Of a DNA stretch of 64,000 bases, positions 11,258-23,223 are shown in pieces. The translations under genes were made by a program, and so were the position numbers. The notes beneath the pieces were generated by a model that was not told the DNA's origin, did no database searches, and was given only the letters and a program-made list of their open reading frames with translations. Within the stretch, counting starts at the first letter, position 1. Each line of letters begins with the position of its first letter. This DNA comes from Kuschelorhynchus macadamiae (taxonomy: Eukaryota > Arthropoda > Insecta > Coleoptera > Curculionidae), in assembly GCA_030620095.1 (NCBI GenBank), contig JAUTXW010003840.1, positions 558,001 to 622,000 on the forward strand, in the 5' to 3' direction.

Positions 11258-13714
11258 TCTATCGTTTTATACTGAAGTCTTAAAAGCCTCTCGTTTTGAA
11301 GGGATTGGCCTAATCATCTCATTCTCCGCATATTTTTAAATATTTTTTTCTGTTATATTCTCTGCTTTTCTTTTTTCTTAGACAAGGTTTTATTTTTTGT
11401 TGACCATTACATTTTGTAAATTTTGTTTTTTTTTTCGGTGACTTTTTTTTGACCCTTATCCTGATCCCTGATACTATACTAGTCACCCTGCCAGCTTGAC
11501 TTGAGCAGTATCTAGTAATGTGTTATCTGAATATAATCCTGTGCGGAACACAATGAATTTTACGTCATACGTTTCTGTCCATTTAGGTAAAACTTTATTT
11601 TTCAGTGTTATGTTAGTTTCATTTTTGAAATATAGGTTTTAAACTGTTATATTCAGTTCCAACATCCAAATTATCACCCATTTTTGTATCACAAATATGT
11701 ATTTGACTTTTAAGTTTCGTTTCTGCAGGTTTGTTTTTACATTAAACGTTTACGGGCTCCATTGTATTCCGAGGATAAAAGATAATTGAAACTTTTGAAA
11801 GGCATCAGGTTTCTACGTATACCTTGGACCTGTTTCCGGTAATGCGTATAAACTATCTTGAAATACCTCTACTCCCGCCCCAAAACGGCCACCACGTGTC
11901 GGCATGTAGTACTCATAGTAGTAAATTCCTGAAAAACTTGGAATCTTCACATTCACGACACATACTAACAAAACAAGGGGATTGTTCTGCAAACATCCCG
12001 TCGATGACATTGCCAAAAAAGTTTATTTCAGCCGAGTATAAACAAGTTTTCTTACATTCTCGGTGTAAAATCCCGTGGTGCTGTAGTAGGGTTCTCGACC
12101 TATGTTATACAGCATGTGTATTTAAATCCTGACCCAGACGAAAATTTCATTTAGATCTTTTTAAACAAAACTTATAATTTTGTATGCTGTTTTAAAATCG
12201 TATGACATTTTGGTGAGCCTTGTTTTTTTTTAATAAAACCTATACTGTTAGGTAGATTTATCCCGTCAACTTTAGATTATCCCAGGTTCACCGATAAAAC
12301 CATATCATAATAGATAATTAAACAATAAATAATAACAATAATTATGTTGTACAAGAACTTGGATGTCCAAGCCAAAGCCAAACACCGTTTTGTTTCCGCT
12401 TAGACATCCGTTGAATGGGATTTTTGGGCATTTACAGTCATTATGGTGAGTTGTGCGACTTCCATGGTGAGCACATTTTGACAAATTTATTTAGCAACAT
12501 AATATATTTATTTAGATATTTTATCTTTACGCCATTATACGCAACAGTCATATGCTCCCTCTTTTTGTTTTTTATTCATTGAACATTACCACTATATTGG
12601 ACGAGGAAATATCGCTACTGATTGCTTTTGCAGGGCAGCATTAAGCAACTTTTAATCTGCCATTAGACGAAACGGTTTAGATATTTGTCGGACTCAAAAT
12701 TTTTAGCTCTACTACTAAACAGTCTGTTAGCTTAATTTCAGAAGGGTCCAGTAAGGCAATTGTGTACTTCTAACTACTCCATTCCTTAAAAAATTATCAA
12801 AAACATGACATCAGGTTTCCGCGTTATATCGCGCTCATAGCCTTTTTTTAGCTATTGACAATTTTAATTTCCGTTTCTTATGGGCAATTTACCACTTCTT
12901 ACTTCGCAACAAAACGGTTATAATCTAAGTAATAAATTACTTTTTGCACCATTGCCGATTTTGATGTGTGTAAATTTAAGAGTCGTGATTACGAATCCGA
13001 AGTCAATTTTTTCCAAACGTATTTTTTTTTTGAATCATTCATCCTTTTTTTATGAAAATTGTCTAGTTCTGTATGAAACTACAATAGACAATTATAGAAG
13101 ACGTAACAAAACTCTCTTCTTGATTTTCTTACTTTATTTTATCTAAAAAGAAATATGACATTGGGAACATTCAAAACTATAAGTCACAATTTTTGAACTA
13201 GTAATTTTTCTTTCATATTGGCCAGATTACCATTATGAAAAACCGTCTGGAAAACCATCTAGCTACAACTTTAAAGAAAAAATATAATAATTTATACAAA
13301 TTACAGTAGCTAATAAACTTTTTAATACAAATTTTGTTATTAATCGTTGCCCGCGAGAGCTCTGAGGAACTAGATGGATTGGTAAGGTGTTAGCACAGTA
13401 AAACTCTAATACAAAAAGCGGTCAATACTAATCAACGATCAATCCCATGTGCCGATGGCGAATATTTTAATTACTCCGTATATGTGTTTTTATTTTATTT
13501 ATCAATTAATGTTTTTTTTACAGTTGAATCCCGGTGTTTTTCCATGGTGTCAAGATGTAAAAGTTATTAGTTCAAAAAAGTATGAAGAATGGCTGTTTTT
13601 TAATGTCCCCAATTCCTTAGATAAAAAGGCAAGGAAAACAAAAAATGGTATATTTTACGTATTATGTATGTATGTATTTTCATAAAAATTTAGACAAAAT
13701 TAAAAAAAATCAAA
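11258..13714. other. Intergenic region between PIGV and SDAD1
   Basis: No confident gene. It holds the divergent upstream sequences of PIGV (minus) and SDAD1 (plus). One stretch, 13525-13648, follows a polypyrimidine tract and ACAG and reads open (FPWCQDVKVISSKKYEEW), ending near ATG|GTATAT. It looks like an orphan exon or relic but was not recognised. Confidence 0.5.
13525..13648 (+). other. Exon-like orphan segment of unknown origin
   Basis: A T-rich tract and TTTTTTACAG precede an open stretch whose composition (Trp, Cys, charged residues) is less AT-driven than its surroundings, and a GT follows. No partner exon was found. It may be a relic of a transposase or a chance open stretch. Confidence 0.25.
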
Positions 13715-13875
13715 TTGGGTTTAGGTATGTTTATGAACTTTGAAGATGAATGACTCAAAAACGAAACGTAACCGAAAAAAATGACGTCGTTTTCGGGATT
13801 AGGACGCTAAAATTCATCTATGAACAAAAAATCATCAAAATCGATGATGGTATAAAAGTTTTTTGTGTCCGAACT
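13715..13875 (+). repeat. Dispersed repeat, copy 1 (partner at 20856-20995)
   Basis: Shares an extended diverged match with 20856-20995: GGGTTTAGG.ATGTTTAT, GATGAAT.ACTC.AAAAC and CAAAAAATCATCAA occur in the same order and spacing. It ends about 170 bp before the SDAD1 start codon, so it may contribute to the 5' flank. Confidence 0.65.
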
Positions 13876-14044
13876 TCCGGATTCCAAAAACATGTTGAGG
13901 CGCCGTTCAAAACATTAAGTGTCCGGGCTTTCGGCTCCTTAGGCACTGCCGGAAGATTTCTGACGGTTACTTAACCTCAAAACACGTGGGTATCCTTCTT
14001 GTCAAATCTAAAAAATTGTAAACAAACACAAGTACAAATGCAAA

Positions 14045-16868
14045 ATGGTTCGAAAACACAACAACCAACTTCCAGAAAACCTGCCCCAACTTCAAAATTT
14101 GATCAAAAGGGATTCCGCTTCGTACCATGAAGAATTTCTGCAACAGTATCAGCATTTTCAAAATACAATAGAAGTTTTCCAGTTAGCACCCGACCAACCC
14201 AACAAAACTCTTGACGAACTGGTGATGTTTATGGCCCAAGTGGCCCAGTGCTATCCTAAAGAACTTGCAAAATTTCCTCAACAACTTATAGATTTAATGC
14301 AGAAGCACAATACGGTACTTGATAACTCCATACGCATGAATGTTTGTAAGGCACTCATCCTCTTACGGAACAAGAACTTGCTGGCCCCCACGGACCTTCT
14401 GGAGTTATTTTTTCAACTGCTGAGGTGTCAAGATAAGTCGTTGAGGCAATTTTTGGAAAACCACATCGTCACAGACATCAAGAACCTGAATATGAAACAC
14501 AAAAATGCAAAACTTAACACGACACTTCAAAATTTTATGTTTACTATGCTGAAAGACACGAACGCGAGGGCCGCCAAAATGTCAGTTGATATTATGATTG
14601 AATTGTATAAGAAAAATATTTGGAATGATGCCAAAACTGTGAATGTTATTGCTACAGGCTGTTTTTCGAAAATCACCAAGGTAAGTGATGATATTTCTAA
14701 GTTTTTTTTATTTTTTCCATAAGGCCCTTAACCCTAATGAAATGTACATTATGAAATGCTAAATATTTCAAATGGCAGGAATTCTCCAATCATGTGAAAT
14801 AAATAAAGTTATATGTCAATTAACCCTGAGAAAAACTGTATGTTAGATATAATAATCACAATAATAAAGATTTCCAATTACAGAAGTAACATAACAGATA
14901 ATTGCTAACAAAGATGCAGATTGCCTTTGAAAGCAATGACCAGTGTATTCTGATCTTTCAGGTAATTTATAAAAATTCCACAGTCTGCTAAGGACTACCT
15001 CCGAAAGTATTAATACCAACCTGTTGAGTGGAGCATTTACCATTGCTATAGGCTAACAAAAAGCCTTGTATGTAGGATGTGTGAAGGTCGCATATGAAAA
15101 TATTTTCATAAAATCTCCAACAAATCCATATTTTCTAATATATTGTACGCTAATTTATTTTTGTATTTGGAATCGGAATTTTCATATATCCTTGTTTACC
15201 TTCTACCTGTTTTGTATCCGTTTGTGTTAACTCTTCTCTCCTACTAGTTGCATAAATAATTATTATTAAAGAAAAAAAATATTCTAATTGGTGTATAAAA
15301 ATAAAACCTTTTAGGTGATGGTTGCATCCCTAAAATTTTTCCTGGGAAAAGATCCAGAAGAAAAGGGTTCTGATAACTCCGATTCAGATGAAGAAGTAGA
15401 TCCAAAAGAAGTGATGATGGCAAATAAGGTCAACAAAAAAACGAGAAAACGTGCCAAGGAACTTTCAAAGGTGAAAAAATTAGCCGCAAAAGCATACAAG
15501 AAGAAAAGCCAAGCTGTTGTCTTTAACTTTAGTGCCATACATTTACTACATGACCCGCAAGGTATGTTTATTATTATATTGTTAAAAATCTCTTACATGT
15601 TAGCATTATTGGAATTCATTTTAGGCATGGCAGAAAAACTCTTTAAACAACTAGAATCAAGCAACCAACGTTTTGAGGTTAAACTAATGACTTTAGATGT
15701 AATATCCAGGCTTATAGGCTTACATAATCTTTTTCTCTTTAATTACTACTCGTATATTCAAAGGTTTATGCAACCTCATCAGAGAGAAGTGACGAGAATC
15801 CTACAGTTCACGGCACAAGCTAGCCACGACCTAGTCCCACCTGATGTTATAGAACCACTGTTAAAAACCCTTGCTAACAATTTCATAACGGAAAGAAATT
15901 CATCAGATGTCATAGCTATAGGTTTGAATGCAGTAAAAGAGATCTGTTCCAGATGTCCTTTAAGTATTACCGAAGACCTATTGAAGGATTTGGCCCAGTA
16001 CAAATCGTATAGAGATAGATCGGTCATGATGGCAGCCAGGAGCCTGATTCAACTGTTTAGGCACTTAAGACCTGAATTATTGCATAAAAGAGATAGAGGA
16101 AGGCCCACCGAAGCCTCAGATGAAATAGAAAAATTGGATTATGGTAAAGTTCAAGCTAAAGACTACGTGCCCGGAGCTGAAGTGCTTTTGAGTGAAGATA
16201 AAACTGAAGAAAATATCGAAATTGATAGTGAGTCAGGTTCAGATGATGACCAGTGGATTGATGTGCAGCATTCTGATGCAGAGGACCTTGCAAGTGGATC
16301 AGAAGATGAAGGTTCTATAGATGAAGAAGAAAGCACAGATGAAGAAGGTGAAAATGAAACTGATAAAGGTGATAATGATGGCAGAAAGATTTTAAAAGCT
16401 AAACGAAGTAAGAAAGATATTTTGGAGAGCAAAAAATCTTTAGCCCAAAAGATAACGGTTGAGAGGCTTCTTACTGATGAGGACTTCAAGAGAATTGACA
16501 TGGCCAACATCCAAAAACAACTTCAGAGCACAAACAAAGGTCAAAAACGGGCTCTAGAAGAATCAAATCAGTTGAAAAACAAAGAGGAGTTAGTCAAACT
16601 AAGTGATATTGAAAATATTTATAAGAAAAGGAAGCATGATAAACAAACTAGGCTTGAAAGTGTGAAAAAAGGACAGGAGGGGAGAGAAAAGTTTGGGTAC
16701 AAAGATGGCCGCTTGAACATCCACTGTTCGAAAACCAACAGAGAAAAGAGGAAAAAGAAGAATTTCCAGATGATAAAACATAAGGTGCAGAGGAAGGTTA
16801 AGAGAAGTTTCAAGGATAAACAAATTGCGTTGAGGAATCACCTTCTGAAGCTGAAAAAAATGAAGTGA
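14045..16868 (+). CDS. SDAD1: SDA1-like ribosome-assembly protein SDAD1
   Basis: Nucleolar factor needed to build and export the 60S ribosomal subunit. Three exons: 14045-14680, 15315-15561 and 15625-16868, joined by GT-AG introns of 634 and 63 bp, giving 708 residues, which matches the family. The N-terminal half is helical-repeat-like with the family opening LPENLPQLQNLIKRD. A basic/acidic linker (EEKGSDNSDSDEEVDPKE) follows, then the SDA1 core (QRFMQPHQREVTRILQF, KEICSRCPLSI, YRDRSVMMAARSLIQLFR). Next come RDRGRPTE and DYVPGAEVL, a long acidic region, and a Lys/Arg-rich C-terminus typical of nucleolar proteins. The second intron has no stop codon and a length divisible by three, so retaining it would insert 21 hydrophobic residues. 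Confidence 0.95.
14681..15314 (+). other. SDAD1 intron 1
   Basis: Begins AAG|GTAAGT and ends TTTTAG|GTG, phase 0. Contents are AT-rich and no element was recognised inside. Confidence 0.9.
15562..15624 (+). other. SDAD1 intron 2, 63 bp, stop-free in frame
   Basis: Begins CAAG|GTATGT and ends ATTTTAG|GCATGG, phase 1. Splicing is inferred because the encoded segment (MFIIILLKISYMLALL) is hydrophobic, unlike the family, and sits between conserved blocks. Confidence 0.85.
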
Positions 16869-16920
16869 AGTTGGTTTATTGTTGTGTTGATTTATTATTT
16901 TTAAGAGTTACAGTTGTATT

Positions 16921-16926
16921 AATAAA
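16921..16926 (+). terminator. Polyadenylation signal AATAAA of SDAD1
   Basis: AATAAA 53 bp after the stop codon, the first such hexamer downstream. Confidence 0.6.
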
Positions 16927-17219
16927 CAATATTTTATAAAATGACATTTTCGTTAATGTTTTAGTTAAATTTATTAAAAAAAATCACCAAACTTTAAATT
17001 TATAACAAAAATATTTTATTACCTATAAGGACGTATTTGCATTTTTTCATTCAATTAGCTTGCATAAAAAAGTTCCTAATTTTCAATTTTTTTTATATAT
17101 ATATTTTATATATATAAAAATACTATACTTTTAAAAAACCCGATGTTTTTCTTGATCTATTTATTTTTCGATTAGCTTTTATAATGAAATAAATGTAGAA
17201 TATAGAGGTTGTCTATGTT
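16927..17219. other. AT-rich intergenic spacer
   Basis: Contains a TATATA-rich palindromic tract around 17092-17120. Nothing coding. Confidence 0.5.
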
Positions 17220-17223
17220 TTAA

Positions 17224-17236
17224 CTCTTTGAGGTAC
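17224..17236 (+). repeat. piggyBac left terminal inverted repeat
   Basis: 13 bp, inverted match with 19703-19715, one mismatch, abutting TTAA. Confidence 0.85.
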
Positions 17237-17511
17237 GGGAATTCGGCTTAAAAAAAACCCTAGTGGTACGAGAAAAAAAACATTTGAAAAATATACAAAT
17301 TGTGGTGTATTTCTTTCAAATAAGTATATTGGAACACTAATACACATATATAAAAATATACATATACTGCAAAAGTACTTAGATTGGGTGGTTTATTTCT
17401 TGCACCACCATACTTTAACAAAATTAAGAATATCATATATAAATAAACAATATATTCTAAAAACATATTAAGTTTTAGCATGATAAGATTGGAAACAAGT
17501 TTTGGTTTTTC

Positions 17512-19293
17512 CTAAACATAATGGCATGGCGCAAACACTGCATTGCCAATTGGTACGAACACCTTTTTTTTTTTCGAGCTACAATAAGCACATCTTCGAC
17601 GAGTGGTTCTCATTGGCTGATGTGCACTTTCTGCTCTTCTAACGGCGGTCGATTCTGTGGGCTTATGAGAACTAATGGCGACTGATAATTCCGTAGACAT
17701 GTTTCTTTTGTCTAATTTTTGAACCAATGTTTTGGCAACTAAGCCTTCTGAAACCTGTCTTCGGAATTCTTTGAGAGAAATTTTAGCATTTTCTTTATGG
17801 TATAGTTTATATATTATAAAGGCATTTGTTATTGCCATATCCAGAAAGAAAAAGAATATGCGATGCCACCACTTGTGGCTTTTTCGATCAAGCCCATAAT
17901 ATGATCGCATTTGATCGAATTTGTCCACAAAGTTCATGTGTTTATTATAATCACTAAGTAAAAAAGGGCAAGGAATATGCATCGCAGTGCCATCTTTCTC
18001 TTTCCTTTTTACTTGAGTAACAACTGTAGGGTCATGGTAATTAGATATGCACGGATTTCTTGTCACGCCATTTCACAGCACTCAATACACTATCGCTTAT
18101 AAACCATTCATACTCCCCTCTTTTTAAATTTTTATCATTAGTGAAATTAGGCAAATTTTTTCTGGATACATTTACTGTTCCACATGCATATAGTTTTAAG
18201 TCTAAAAGATCCTCCATTAGCTTTACGGATGAGAAAAAATTGTCAAAATATATTTTGTTATTTTTTTTTCAATTGGAGTAGCTAAATTCTTAACGACTCG
18301 GGCCCCCAAACTTTTTTCTGTTTGATCCCCCGTCTTCCCCGTGTATATATCAAAATTCCAACAATACCCTGTTTCATCCGCTAAAACCCACACTTTGTAT
18401 CCCCTTTTTATGGGTTTTTTTGGTAAGTATTGTTTTAGCGAAGATCGCCCCTTAAATTTTATCATTGACTCGTCGACGGCGATATTTTCATGGGGCTGTA
18501 AGCATGATTGAAAATTAGTTTTAAGGTGATTGAGAAGGGGCCGTACTTTATAAAGTTTATCATAATTAGCTGAGCCACGTGGTGGCATTATGCTGTTGTC
18601 ATTTAGGTGAAGGTTCGAAAGAATTCAACCAAATCTATGAACTCTCATAAGCTTACTTATGTAGGGATCGTGAAGGTCTGGTGAAGAACTCCAATGATCA
18701 CGGTAACTTGGGTATTTTTTAATGCCCATAAGAATATTTATACCCAAAAATGTCTTGAGTTCGTCAACATGTGTTTGAGTATATGCTTTACCCTTGGTTT
18801 GAAATGTTTGCTCTGCATAGAGATTAGTTTGACACACAATATCAGTCAAAAGTTCGTCGGCAAAAAAAAGATTAAACGCCTCATAAGGATTTAGGCTAGC
18901 ACGATCTCGAATTGAATTCGACAGACCGACATCCGAAGTGAATGGATCAGGAGTCTTCATAGTAGAAACGCATTTATTCCAAGTAGTGACCAAACTTTTT
19001 TTCCATCGTTTTGCTAGAGTAAATAGCGGTACTAAATCCTCTGCATCCCATTCATCTGAAGAGGAAGGCTCGTCTTCTTCATACTCAGACACCACAATTT
19101 CGGCAACCTCGGGATGATCAAACATAGCAGCTGAAGAACAACCTTCACTTTCTGACTCGTCACCATCAGCCTCCGAGTCACAATCGGAAGGGATTGAGGC
19201 ACAATCATTTTCGATTGCATCTATTTCATCATAGAGTTCATTTTCTGTCATGCCTATCAAATTGAAAGTGAGTGGATCCTGCCGTCGGTTCAT
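17512..19293 (-). pseudogene. piggyBac transposase, one nonsense codon and frameshifts
   Basis: Cut-and-paste transposase. It starts at 19293 with an acidic N-terminus (Glu/Asp/Ser-rich to about residue 85), then the conserved core. The first catalytic Asp is in NIAVDESMIKFKGRSSLKQY. The third acid lies in SDYNKHMNFVDKFDQMRSYY. The C-terminus is a Cys-rich finger (RRRCAYCSSKKKK, then FAPCHYV). Damage: TGA at 18625-18627 after VHRFG, where the frame continues normally (probably a former Trp codon); a frameshift at the T run near 18260-18270; and a second near 18050. The second catalytic Asp falls in the shifted stretch. Confidence 0.9.
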
Positions 19294-19702
19294 GTTTCCA
19301 ACTGTACGGTGGTACAGTTTTTAAACACTAAAAGAAACCAACAAAACTCGGAGTTCAAATATCACAAACATCTAACATGTATATTAACTCACCTTTATAG
19401 TTGGTTTTTACATAAAAATCATAAATAAAGCCACTTTTGAATAAAAAACAACACTTTTCTCATAAAAACAATAACCTCAAATCACTACGGAGCACGTGAA
19501 ACGTAAATAACCACACAAAATCGTGAACGCAACCGCCAACGTTTCAGGAATTTGCGTCAGGCAATGGATCATAAGCCAATCAAATGCGGGACGGTTATTA
19601 AACCGACATACACAACAAAAATAACTTTGATTTAAGTGGTACGTTTCATCAACCACCATGCTGGAAAGGTCAGCAAAAAGGTGGTTCAAATTGTCGACCA
19701 AG

Positions 19703-19715
19703 GTACTTCAAAGAG
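19703..19715 (-). repeat. piggyBac right terminal inverted repeat
   Basis: 13 bp, inverted match with 17224-17236, abutting TTAA at 19716. Confidence 0.85.
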
Positions 19716-19719
19716 TTAA

Positions 19720-21127
19720 AAAATGTCTAACATGTCAGGTAAACACATACATTGAAAATTGCCTCATTATGAGGCTGTATCCTCGGTAATAGGCCGCTCT
19801 AAAGATAGTTTTTCCAATTTACCTCAAAAATTGCATCAAAATCAGTGTTCAAATAAACATTTTGGTATTGTAGTAAACTGTACTAAAAATGTAATAAAAT
19901 TATTCAGCTTTGGAGATTGCTTTGTAGATAGCGCCGCCCATATTTTCTTTTGTGTTTAATAGATGGCGCCACCTACTTAAAAATTAAATTTTAATATATC
20001 ATTTTTAATATTTTTATAGTTGTTGATTGGTGACACTGATTTGAAGAATTCTGCACGTTTTCATGTGCATTTGTCCGACTTTTAGTTCGTTTCTTTTTTT
20101 ATTAAAAACACGAAAATTTATAGTGTCTTTTATTAAAATAACTTTAGGATGAATATAAGATAGCAAAACAAAATGGCGGCCTAATAAAATATTTAAAAAG
20201 AAGTCATAAACTGGTAAAATTATCGAACGAATTTAAGATGACAGCCAGATACTTTTTTTTTTAAATAAAAAATAAATAAATAAAAAATCTTAATCAATTG
20301 ACTTTAAGTTTTGCAGAAAAATTAAATATGTTACAGGCATAAACTGGAATTGAACATGACGTAAGAAAATGAAGATGTCTGTCAATGTAAAATCTACTCA
20401 TTGATTTTATTTTAAATTATGGTAAAAATACTGGCAGTAATCCAATATAATCGAACAAAATAGCGCCCAATAAAAACGGTTAAAAAGGCAGTACATATGT
20501 GTTACTAAAAGAATGTACTGAACTAAATTGGGTCATATTTTACTATTCATAATATCTATTTATATCAATTTATACATTTATTTTATGTATTATTATTTTT
20601 AACGATCGTAATTTTTATTTAACAATAAGAAACGAAAAAGAACCTGCATTCCAACGGAATGCAGCTGAGCACCTCTAGTGATGTCATAACCTTTGTTTAA
20701 AAAAGGCAAAAATTCATTAAATATAGAAGAGAGAGATGGAGATGCTGTCAAGTGTCAAATGGCCTAACATATCAAAACAAACCATAAACCGTTGTGCTTC
20801 CATTAGTTGCTTTTATACAAAATCAGTCAATTTTCACAACAAAAAAGAAAAAAAGTAAAATGGGTTTAGGATGTTTATAAATTTTGAGGATGAATAACTC
20901 GAAAACAAACCATGACCGTAAAAACTTTGACATCGGGATCCCAAAATTCACCCATATACAAAAAATCATCAACATCGGTGGTTGTGTAAAAAGTAAAAAA
21001 TTACCATTATAAATTATGAAAATTAAGGGTTTTATAAGACAGTTAAGTGCTTTTGTAACTCTTTGGTTTGAAGCATAGTGGAGTCCATAATCCAGTGTCA
21101 CATCGACATAATCGAAAAGTACAAATG
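19720..21127. other. AT-rich intergenic region with dispersed repeats, no gene
   Basis: No credible coding frame. ACAAAATGGCGGCC at about 20169 and ACAAAATAGCGCCC at about 20456, about 287 bp apart, have related surroundings, and a similar motif recurs near 31808. A diverged copy of the 13.7-kb repeat sits at 20856-20995. Confidence 0.5.
20856..20995 (+). repeat. Dispersed repeat, copy 2 (partner at 13715-13875)
   Basis: Same motif order as 13715-13875, diverged. Unclassified; no terminal structure seen. Confidence 0.6.
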
Positions 21128-21480
21128 TATAATACTAGAGCTCTTTTTTGCAGCCCGCTAACTCTAGAGTTATGAAGGAAGAAAACAGTTCTTGTTTTTC
21201 TTCACAAATTAGTTGTTGAAGGATTGATTGTGGAATATTGCTCGAGGTAATATTTTTTCTATTAGGAAAATAAGGCAATCTTAACTATTTTTAGAAAGAT
21301 ACATTATAGGTTTAGTGGCCTTGTTGCAGCTGAAAAGGCAATTGAATGGTTTGGTTTTGTGATAATTGCTGTTGGTATACATGTGGTGTCTACTCTTAAT
21401 CGTATAGTTATGTGTGATTTAATTGTTCACATATTGTTACCTGTGTAAATAGAGATCTTTAATATTGTACTCAGTGGTTT
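21128..21480 (+). pseudogene. LINE 3'-end relic, same family as 31.9-32.7 kb
   Basis: Nucleotide similarity in collinear order to 32285-32600: CTAGAG.TCTT.TTTGC, then AGAAG/GAAGGAAGAAAA, CTATTAGRA..A.RGCAATC, TATRGGTTTAGTG and GATTGGTTTTGTGAT-like stretches. This is the end of the LINE ORF2 plus 3' untranslated region, heavily decayed. Confidence 0.6.
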
Positions 21481-23223
21481 TGCCCCTTATAAACATTTTT
21501 CTGATGCATTCAAAGAATTTTGGGATACTCCAACAATCTTCCACTCTATTTTTGCTTTCAATTTCTTATATGTACCAAATTTAAGTTTTTATAATATTTT
21601 CTATTTTATAACATCTATTGCTATGACTTATTAGTAGGGCAATAAATTTATTTGAAATTGTATATGTAACAATTCCAAACATTTGTCTGCGGAAATAAAT
21701 AAACTAGCCAAGTGTCAAATCAAATGAACAATTTCTATTGAACATTATCTGTTGTAAACACTTATAAATAAATAAATAAGACATTTTCAAAATACTTTTA
21801 TTTAACATAGAAATTTGTACAAAATGTTACTATAAATTAAATTAAAAGAAAGGAACCTTACAAAAAAAGGCCCTTGTTGTAATTTAAACAATGTCAGTCT
21901 TAACACACTTTAATCCAGAATTTTTTATACATATATAGAACATTAAAATATTTTAAAAATATACAACAGGAAAATAATCCAAAAATATTCAAAGTTCGAT
22001 TCTTATTATTACGAAAAGTCGCTCAAGTAACAATTTAAGCTGTAAATTGCCTGTTTCAATATCACTGAAGCAAACATTTCAGCTATTTTGCTAGCTGCCC
22101 TTACCCACTTTAGGTGTTGCAATAATGAAAAGGCAGCCACAATGGTACAACAATTTTTCACCATTTAAGCCTGTTGGGTAGATTGTAATAAAATTATTTT
22201 ATCTATAACAGCCAAATATAGTTTTTGACTGTGTATACTTTTTTAATGATACTAATTAAAATGAGCAAAGCAGTAGCTTCTATATTGGGGTCAGAACCTT
22301 GAAATTCGATGTATTTTTACATAAAAGAATTATTCATAAATCATTCTTTGCAGACCTATTGTTTGAGGCTCTGATTTTTGTTAGACAAAATCTGGGTAAG
22401 TTTCCATCATCTGATAAATTTCATTGTCAAAATTTGAAGAAACGAAGGACTGATATTCACACATCGAGTGGCACATTTTAAACAGAGCTTGTACAAAAAA
22501 AGTCCAAATTATTTCTATAATAAAGTCTATAATCACTTCAATAATATAAAGGAGACAGAATCAATATGTTTAAACCAAGTTGATGTATGTAACTCTAATA
22601 GATTAAGGGTTATCATGTTATATTTTTGTGACAATGTCCATGTTTACTTTGTAAATCTTTATGACAAATAAAAAAATATATATTATCAAATAATTTAATG
22701 GCAGTCGTTAAATTACTCCTTATTTACAAGACAAGCTTATTTGAATATTACATCCTAACAACAAAATGCCAGGCTATTTTTTGAGTTTTTTGACTTTGTT
22801 TTTCAATTTTTGGTTTATATTCACCATTACATTACTTTTGCATTAATCTGGCTCATATTATATGTAATAAAAGAGATGTTATTTCTAAACACTGAGCCTA
22901 AAATGGCTTCTCCTATTACCAAGAACTTATTTCATCAAAAAGTCTATTATCCAGGCTTCAAATTAAAACTATAAGCTGTATTTGTGCTGTAAAATTACAG
23001 AAATTTGGCACTTGGAATTTTTGGATGCAAAATCATTTTGGCAAATTAAGGTGACAAAAAACAGACAATTTACATTTAAAAAAAACGAGTCTTCAGAACA
23101 TTTTAACAGGTTACTTTTAACTTTCTTTGAAAGGAGTTTAAAACCAAACTTCTACAACTGATATTGATGTTACTTGACGCGCAGTCGAGATGGTAGCCAT
23201 CCATGCATTGAAAATAGCACGAA
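21481..23223. other. Intergenic / probable 3' flank of the RNF26-like gene
   Basis: AT-rich; no frame recognised. The 3' untranslated region of the minus-strand RING gene must lie at its right-hand end, but no unambiguous poly(A) signal was assigned. Confidence 0.5.

Larger units (their letters stand above)
17220..19719 (-). mobile_element. Complete piggyBac element flanked by TTAA
   Basis: TTAA at 17220-17223 and again at 19716-19719, the target duplication specific to piggyBac. The ends inside them are inverted: CTCTTTGAGGTAC from 17224 and, on the opposite strand, CTCTTTGAAGTAC from 19715, with one mismatch in 13. The 2.49-kb body carries one minus-strand transposase gene. Size and structure are those of an autonomous element, but the gene is mutated. 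Confidence 0.92.

Noticed and set aside
16163..16510. Ser/Leu-rich open frame opposite SDAD1
   Set aside because: Antisense of the acidic Asp/Glu-rich region; composition is explained by the complementary codons.
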